This document shows positions 28,378-32,052 of a DNA stretch of 32,052 nucleotides, one piece after another. This DNA comes from Chitinophagaceae bacterium. Lineage in GTDB: Bacteria; Bacteroidota; Bacteroidia; Chitinophagales; Chitinophagaceae. Both the position numbers and the translations under genes were made by a program. The notes beneath the pieces were generated by a model that saw only the letters and a list, made by a program, of their open reading frames with translations, was not told the origin of the DNA and made no database searches. The stretch's first letter is position 1; the number at the start of each line of letters is the position of its first letter. The stretch covers positions 5,001 to 37,052 of the forward strand of contig JANPZZ010000011.1 of assembly GCA_024707305.1 (NCBI GenBank). The letters are read 5' to 3'.

Positions 28378-28490
28378 AAATAAAAAAGTTTTGTCCAAAA
28401 AAAATCCAAGATTAATGCCAATGCCTGAACGTCGCTGTTAATTTGTATTAACGGCTTTACGTATTGTGATTTCTAAAACAGTTTTCAGTT

Positions 28491-28498
28491 CAAATATA
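28491..28498 (-). promoter_or_regulatory. Candidate -7 element for the barrel protein gene
   Basis: TATATTTG on the minus strand matches TAnnTTTG exactly. A TTTG word at 28523-28526 is 24 nt upstream, slightly farther than the usual spacing. It would give a leader of about 107 nt. Confidence 0.3.
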
Positions 28499-28529
28499 TT
28501 GCGGGGGAGTGTGAAGGAAATGCAAATTC

Positions 28530-28550
28530 GATGATCGATGTTCGATGATC
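28530..28550. repeat. GATGATCGATGTTCGATGATC repeat tail at a stop codon
   Basis: A short run of CGATGATC/CGATGTTC words, the same vocabulary as the rmuC tail at 16717-16894. The TGA stop of the metallophosphoesterase gene (28549-28551 read on minus) is formed partly from this repeat. No inverted partner arm was found nearby. Confidence 0.6.
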
Positions 28551-29796
28551 ACCCCAACTCCAACACTGTGATCTCCGGTAATATCCCTACGCGGCCGGGA
28601 TAGGCAAGGAAGCCGTAGCCGCGGTTTACATACAATTTTTGTTTGCCATCATCGTAAAGTCCGGCCCACTGATCGTATATATATTGTACAGGGCTCCATT
28701 TAAAGCCTGGCAGCTCCACGCCAAATTGCATTCCATGCGTATGCCCTGAAAGCATCAGGTCAATATCGGTATATTCTTTCCGCACTTCGGCGTCCCAATG
28801 GGACGGATCGTGGCTCATCAATATTTTAAATGGATAGACATCCGTGCCTGCGTGCGCTTCTTTTAACTTTCCATATTTGGGGAAATTGGCTTTTGCGCCC
28901 CAGTTCTCAACACCTAAGATCGCAATGCGGTCTTCTCCCCTTTCCAGCACCACATGTTCATTCATCAGCAGGCGCCAGCCCATATCGGCATGTACTTTTT
29001 TCAATGCTTCCAGGTTGGCGGCTTTTTCTTCAGGCGTATGCCATTTTACATATTCGCCATAGTCATGGTTGCCCAAAATTGAATACACACCCATTGGCGC
29101 GGAAAGTTGGGAGAATATCTCCCGGTACTCGTCCATTTCATCGGCGGTATTATTCACCAGGTCGCCGGTAAAAAGTATCAGGTCGGGATTTTCACGCATG
29201 ATTTTTTCCACGCCTTTTGCCACGGCTTTTTTGTCGTTAAAGCTGCCCGAGTGGATATCTGAGATATGAACGATTTTCAATCCTTTGAATGCTTCGGGCA
29301 AATTGTCAAAACTTACCGGCACGCGATTGAGCTGGTAGCGATATTTATTTCCGAATCCATAAAGCAGGGTGCCAAAAAGGCTTCCTCCAAAGACCATCCC
29401 GGTCCAGCTCAGAAATGCCGAACGTGTAATGCCGGGTGTGGCTGCATCGGTAAGGGCCGGGGTGTACCAGCCCAGTTTGAGGCTGGCCCACTGGATCAGA
29501 CGCCGGATATCATCCACCAGGAAAAATACCGCTGCGATGGCTTTGGCAAAAAAGACCCCTATGATGGTAAAAAAGATGGTGCTTCGGGCAATCCACGAAT
29601 CGTGACTGAATTTAATATAGGGCAGAATAATTAATAAAATCAGGCAGGCGGCGGAAACGACCCAATAAGTGACATGCACGAAAGTTCGAACGCGTGGTGA
29701 AGCGGGCAGGGTAATTAACCTTACTGCCTGAAATACATACACATCGAGCAAAATCATTACGCCGATAAGAAACCACCAGAATTTTGTGTTACGCAT
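28549..29796 (-). CDS. Membrane-anchored calcineurin-like metallophosphoesterase
   Basis: About 415 residues from ATG 29796 (MRNTKFWWFLIGVMILL); a longer frame would need a TTG start. About four N-terminal membrane helices occupy residues 1-145. The catalytic domain has all metal motifs: VHISDIHSGSF (D-x-H), LILFTGDLVNN (GD), ILGNHDYGEY (GNHD), LMSHDPSHWD and LSGHTHGMQFG (GHTH). The architecture resembles YkuE/YpbG-type phosphoesterases with a membrane anchor; substrates in this group are mostly unproven. It faces parA head to head with about 156 bp between. Confidence 0.9.
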   Translation of the reverse strand: MRNTKFWWFLIGVMILLDVYVFQAVRLITLPASPRVRTFVHVTYWVVSAACLILLIILPYIKFSHDSWIARSTIFFTIIGVFFAKAIAAVFFLVDDIRRLIQWASLKLGWYTPALTDAATPGITRSAFLSWTGMVFGGSLFGTLLYGFGNKYRYQLNRVPVSFDNLPEAFKGLKIVHISDIHSGSFNDKKAVAKGVEKIMRENPDLILFTGDLVNNTADEMDEYREIFSQLSAPMGVYSILGNHDYGEYVKWHTPEEKAANLEALKKVHADMGWRLLMNEHVVLERGEDRIAILGVENWGAKANFPKYGKLKEAHAGTDVYPFKILMSHDPSHWDAEVRKEYTDIDLMLSGHTHGMQFGVELPGFKWSPVQYIYDQWAGLYDDGKQKLYVNRGYGFLAYPGRVGILPEITVLELG

Positions 29797-29831
29797 AGCT
29801 GAGTTCAAAATTAAACAGACCGGGAGTAGTA

Positions 29832-29858
29832 TTGTTCTTCGGCGAAAACTTATTTTTG
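29832..29858 (+). promoter_or_regulatory. Candidate promoter for the parA-parB operon
   Basis: TTG (29832-29834) is followed after 16 nt by TATTTTTG (29851-29858), an exact TAnnTTTG match with spacing one short of the usual range. It would give a leader of roughly 85-90 nt to the ATG at 29953. Confidence 0.35.
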
Positions 29859-29952
29859 CCGCGGTGGGTCTGATTGGGCAAAACTAAATTTTGTTCTCCG
29901 GCAGATGCTTACCATCTTTACCCATTAACATAAATTTCAGGAGATTCCCGGC

Positions 29953-30759
29953 ATGGCAAGAATTATCGGAGTGGCAAATCAAAAAGGTGGGGTTGGCAAA
30001 ACAACCACCGCCATCAACCTGGCTGCAAGCCTCGCGGTGTTGGAATTCAGAACACTGTTGGTAGATGGTGACCCGCAGGCAAACAGCACCACCGGCGTGG
30101 GCTTTGACCTGCATAATATTACTAAAAGCCTTTACGACTGCATGGTAAATGAGGCCAGGGCGAAGGATGTAATCCTGAAATCTGAAATCCCTCACCTTGA
30201 CCTGCTGCCTTCACATATCGACCTCGTAGGTGCGGAGATTGAAATGATCAATTATCCCAACCGCGAAACCGTTCTCAAAAATCTGTTGGAGCCGGTTCGG
30301 GACGAATACGACTTTATCATCATCGACTGCTCCCCTTCTCTGGGCCTTATTACAGTAAATGCGCTTACGGCTGCCGACTCAGTAGTGGTACCAGTGCAAT
30401 GTGAGTTTTTTTTGCCCTGGAAGGTTTAGGTAAGCTCCTCAATACAATCAAAATAGTGCAAAGCCGGTTGAACCCTTCACTGGTGATCGAAGGTATTCTG
30501 ATGACCATGTATGATGGACGACTGCGCCTCTGCAACCAGGTAGTAAGTGAAGTTCGCCGCCACTTCGACGAACTGGTATTCAATACCATCATCCACCGGA
30601 ATGCACGTCTTTCTGAAGCACCCAGCGTAGGAAAACCTGTTATTCTTTACGACGCCAACAGCAAGGGCTCAATGAATTACCTGAACCTCGGCAAAGAGAT
30701 CCTGCAGAAAAATGACATGACGAAGATTAAGCAGGAAGACCGGAATCCTGGAACTGTAG
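29953..30759 (+). CDS. parA: Chromosome partitioning ATPase ParA/Soj (frameshifted)
   Basis: The restored product is about 267 residues. The deviant Walker A is KGGVGKTT at residues 11-18, with the switch region [10 protein letters not shown] and Walker [15 protein letters not shown]. ParA moves ParB-parS complexes along the nucleoid. The frame is broken at the T8 run 30406-30413 (two extra bases; removal gives [16 protein letters not shown]) and again at CGGAATCC (30741-30748), where one A fewer gives DRILEL and a stop at 30759. Without the last correction the frame reads into parB. It is the first gene of the parA-parB-DUF5683 operon. Confidence 0.93.
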
Positions 30760-30794
30760 TATCAAAAAACAAGACAAGAAACCATAAAGCGAAA

Positions 30795-31743
30795 ATGAGT
30801 TCCCCCAAAACAAAAATAAAGACGCGTTAGGAAAGGGCATCCGGTCCCTGCTGCAGAGTATTGATAGTGACTTGAAAACCGGTAGTGGCAACCTAAAACC
30901 AGCTGTTGTGGAAACAGCAACAGGCATCACACGTATTGCTGTAAACGACATTGAGGTTAACCCCAAACAGCCACGTCGCGATTTTGATGAACAGGCATTA
31001 AATGAACTGGCCGAAAGCATCAAAATGCATGATATCATTCAACCGGTAACTGTATCTAAACTGGCGAATGGTAAATACAGACTGATTTCGGGTGAACGTC
31101 GCTGGCGCGCCAGAAAAAAATGGCGGGACTGAAAGACATACCCGCCTATGTGCGTCAGGTGAATGATGTAGAAAGTTGTTGGAACTGGCATTACTTGAAA
31201 ACCTGCAGCGTGAAGACCTGAATGCAATGGAAGTTGCACTCAGCTATAAGCGCATGATGGAGGAACTGGATTATACACAGGAAAAAGGTGGCTGAGCGCA
31301 TGGGTAAAGACCGTAGCACGGTAGCCAATTTTATTCGCCTGTTGAAATTACACTCCGGATATTCAACTTGGCCGGTGCTTCTATGGCCAGCCTTACAATG
31401 GGTCATGCACGTGCGCTGGTAAATGTTGATTCAGTAGATCATCACTTTATATTTTTCAACGAAATAAACAGCAAAGGGCTCAAATGTAAGACAAACCGAA
31501 AACCTGGTTCGTAATTTACACAAACAGGGTTGCTGCTTTTTTTTTTGTTAAAAAAACCGCAAAAATGTGCTTAAGCGGTCCCTATCAGAAATACAGGATA
31601 ACTTTAGCCAGCCATTTTAGTACAAGGGTTAAACTTTAAACACAAAGCAAAGGCGGTAGCGGACAAATCACCATCGACTATGCCACTTCTCCATCGACGA
31701 GTTGACCAAATTGCTCGAACAAATGGGCGTAAAGGCCGGGTAA
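30795..31743 (+). CDS. parB: Chromosome partitioning protein ParB (multiple frameshifts)
   Basis: The start at 30795 (MSSPKTK) follows parA by 35 bp. The N-domain has [19 protein letters not shown] sequence ([15 protein letters not shown]), [20 protein letters not shown] and GERRWRA, the CTP-binding ParB/Srx region. Later frames give [17 protein letters not shown], the helix-turn-helix [20 protein letters not shown] and a C-terminus [19 protein letters not shown] ending at 31743. At least seven indels are needed: for example one missing A in 30812-30816, an altered A7 run at 31114-31120, one extra A in 31279-31284. The protein is clearly ParB; the frame in this sequence is unreliable and should not be translated directly. 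Confidence 0.9.
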
Positions 31744-31760
31744 GCCGCTCAAAAGAATTC

Positions 31761-32052
31761 ATGAAGATGCGGCATATTCCTGATTGGTTTGTGGGGATTT
31801 ATACTTGGCATTACATTGCCATTTGCTGCATCGTCGCAGGAAGGCGACACGTTGCGCCTGTTTGCTGACAGTACGCTGAGAATTCCTGATGTTGTTTTAA
31901 GCTGGACACCACCCCGGAAAGTACGCCCGGAGGAAGTGAACCGCGTGAATGCTGTCCACGCAGCGTTTTCTCGCCAATTCACCGTTAAACCATTCCGGGA
32001 TGGGGATTATGGAGCAAAAGCGCTAACCGCAAATACTGGAAAGTGCCAATTG
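31761..32052 (+). CDS. DUF5683-like exported protein, N-terminal part (cut by window end, frameshifted)
   Basis: The reading after parB starts near ATG 31761; one extra base before 31792 separates it from the main frame, which gives a signal-like segment WGFILGITLPFAASSQ and an acidic stretch (EGDTLRLFADSTLRIPDV). Near the window end another shift is needed, and the third frame reads IPGWGLWSKSANRKYWKVPI, the small conserved motif I associate with DUF5683. DUF5683 genes follow parB in many Bacteroidota. Start, length and exact frame are uncertain. Confidence 0.6.

Noticed and set aside
29806..29813. TAATTTTG as promoter of the metallophosphoesterase gene
   Set aside because: It matches TAnnTTTG but lies only 9 nt from the ATG at 29796 and lacks an upstream TTTG.

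Overview
The window looks like a chromosome segment from a Bacteroidota bacterium, most likely in or near the Chitinophagaceae. Four things point there: a SusC/SusD outer-membrane pair with a TlpA-like thioredoxin, families largely confined to this phylum (DUF4476 protein, porT-type beta-barrel, ParA-ParB-DUF5683 order), FGly-type sulfatase and M1 peptidase paralogues typical of the group, and a TTTG/TAnnTTTG-type promoter in front of the tRNA-Glu gene. Family assignments come from reading the proteins by eye; no database was searched.

Layout. 1-2049: degenerate 115-bp tandem repeats, truA (minus), then a large intergenic repeat field (three 140-154-bp units built on the palindrome GTCCCTTCGGGAC, followed by a CCATCC polypyrimidine tract with a C13 run). 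2050-10732: a DUF4476 envelope protein, a secreted M1 aminopeptidase, a four-gene minus-strand operon lemA-lemA-TPM-TPM, a glucose/sorbosone-dehydrogenase-like protein and an unknown lipoprotein. 10828-13587: the glycolytic pair gapA then pgk, and tRNA-Glu(TTC) with its own promoter and terminator. 13627-18145: sulfatase, rmuC, an AraC-type regulator and a small hypothetical. 18449-24704: a small exported protein tail-to-tail with a TlpA-susC-susD operon. 25091-29796: lon protease, an outer-membrane barrel protein and a membrane-anchored metallophosphoesterase. 29953-32052: parA, parB and the start of a DUF5683 gene (chromosome partition locus), which runs off the window.

Two patterns matter beyond the gene list. 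First, many genes are broken by single-base shifts. In nine cases before position 30000, removing one base from an A/T run of 4-7 nt restores an uninterrupted protein of normal family length, and the density rises steeply after 30400. This looks like uncorrected sequencing error rather than biology, so these genes are annotated here at full extent. Second, genes end in one of two ways. Some have a compact canonical stem-loop terminator (pgk, tRNA-Glu, the small exported protein/susD, lon, the barrel protein). Others have a long tail of short tandem repeats starting within about 0-15 nt of the stop codon (DUF4476, M1 peptidase, TPM, gapA, rmuC, metallophosphoesterase), in three loci with a second arm in inverted orientation so the transcript could fold into a very long hairpin. 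Each locus has its own repeat words but the same architecture. I regard this as the best candidate for something undescribed in the window.

Functionally most genes are housekeeping (tRNA modification, glycolysis, proteolysis, chromosome partition) or envelope-related. The TlpA-SusC-SusD cluster lacks any glycan-cleaving enzyme, so its cargo cannot be told from sequence.
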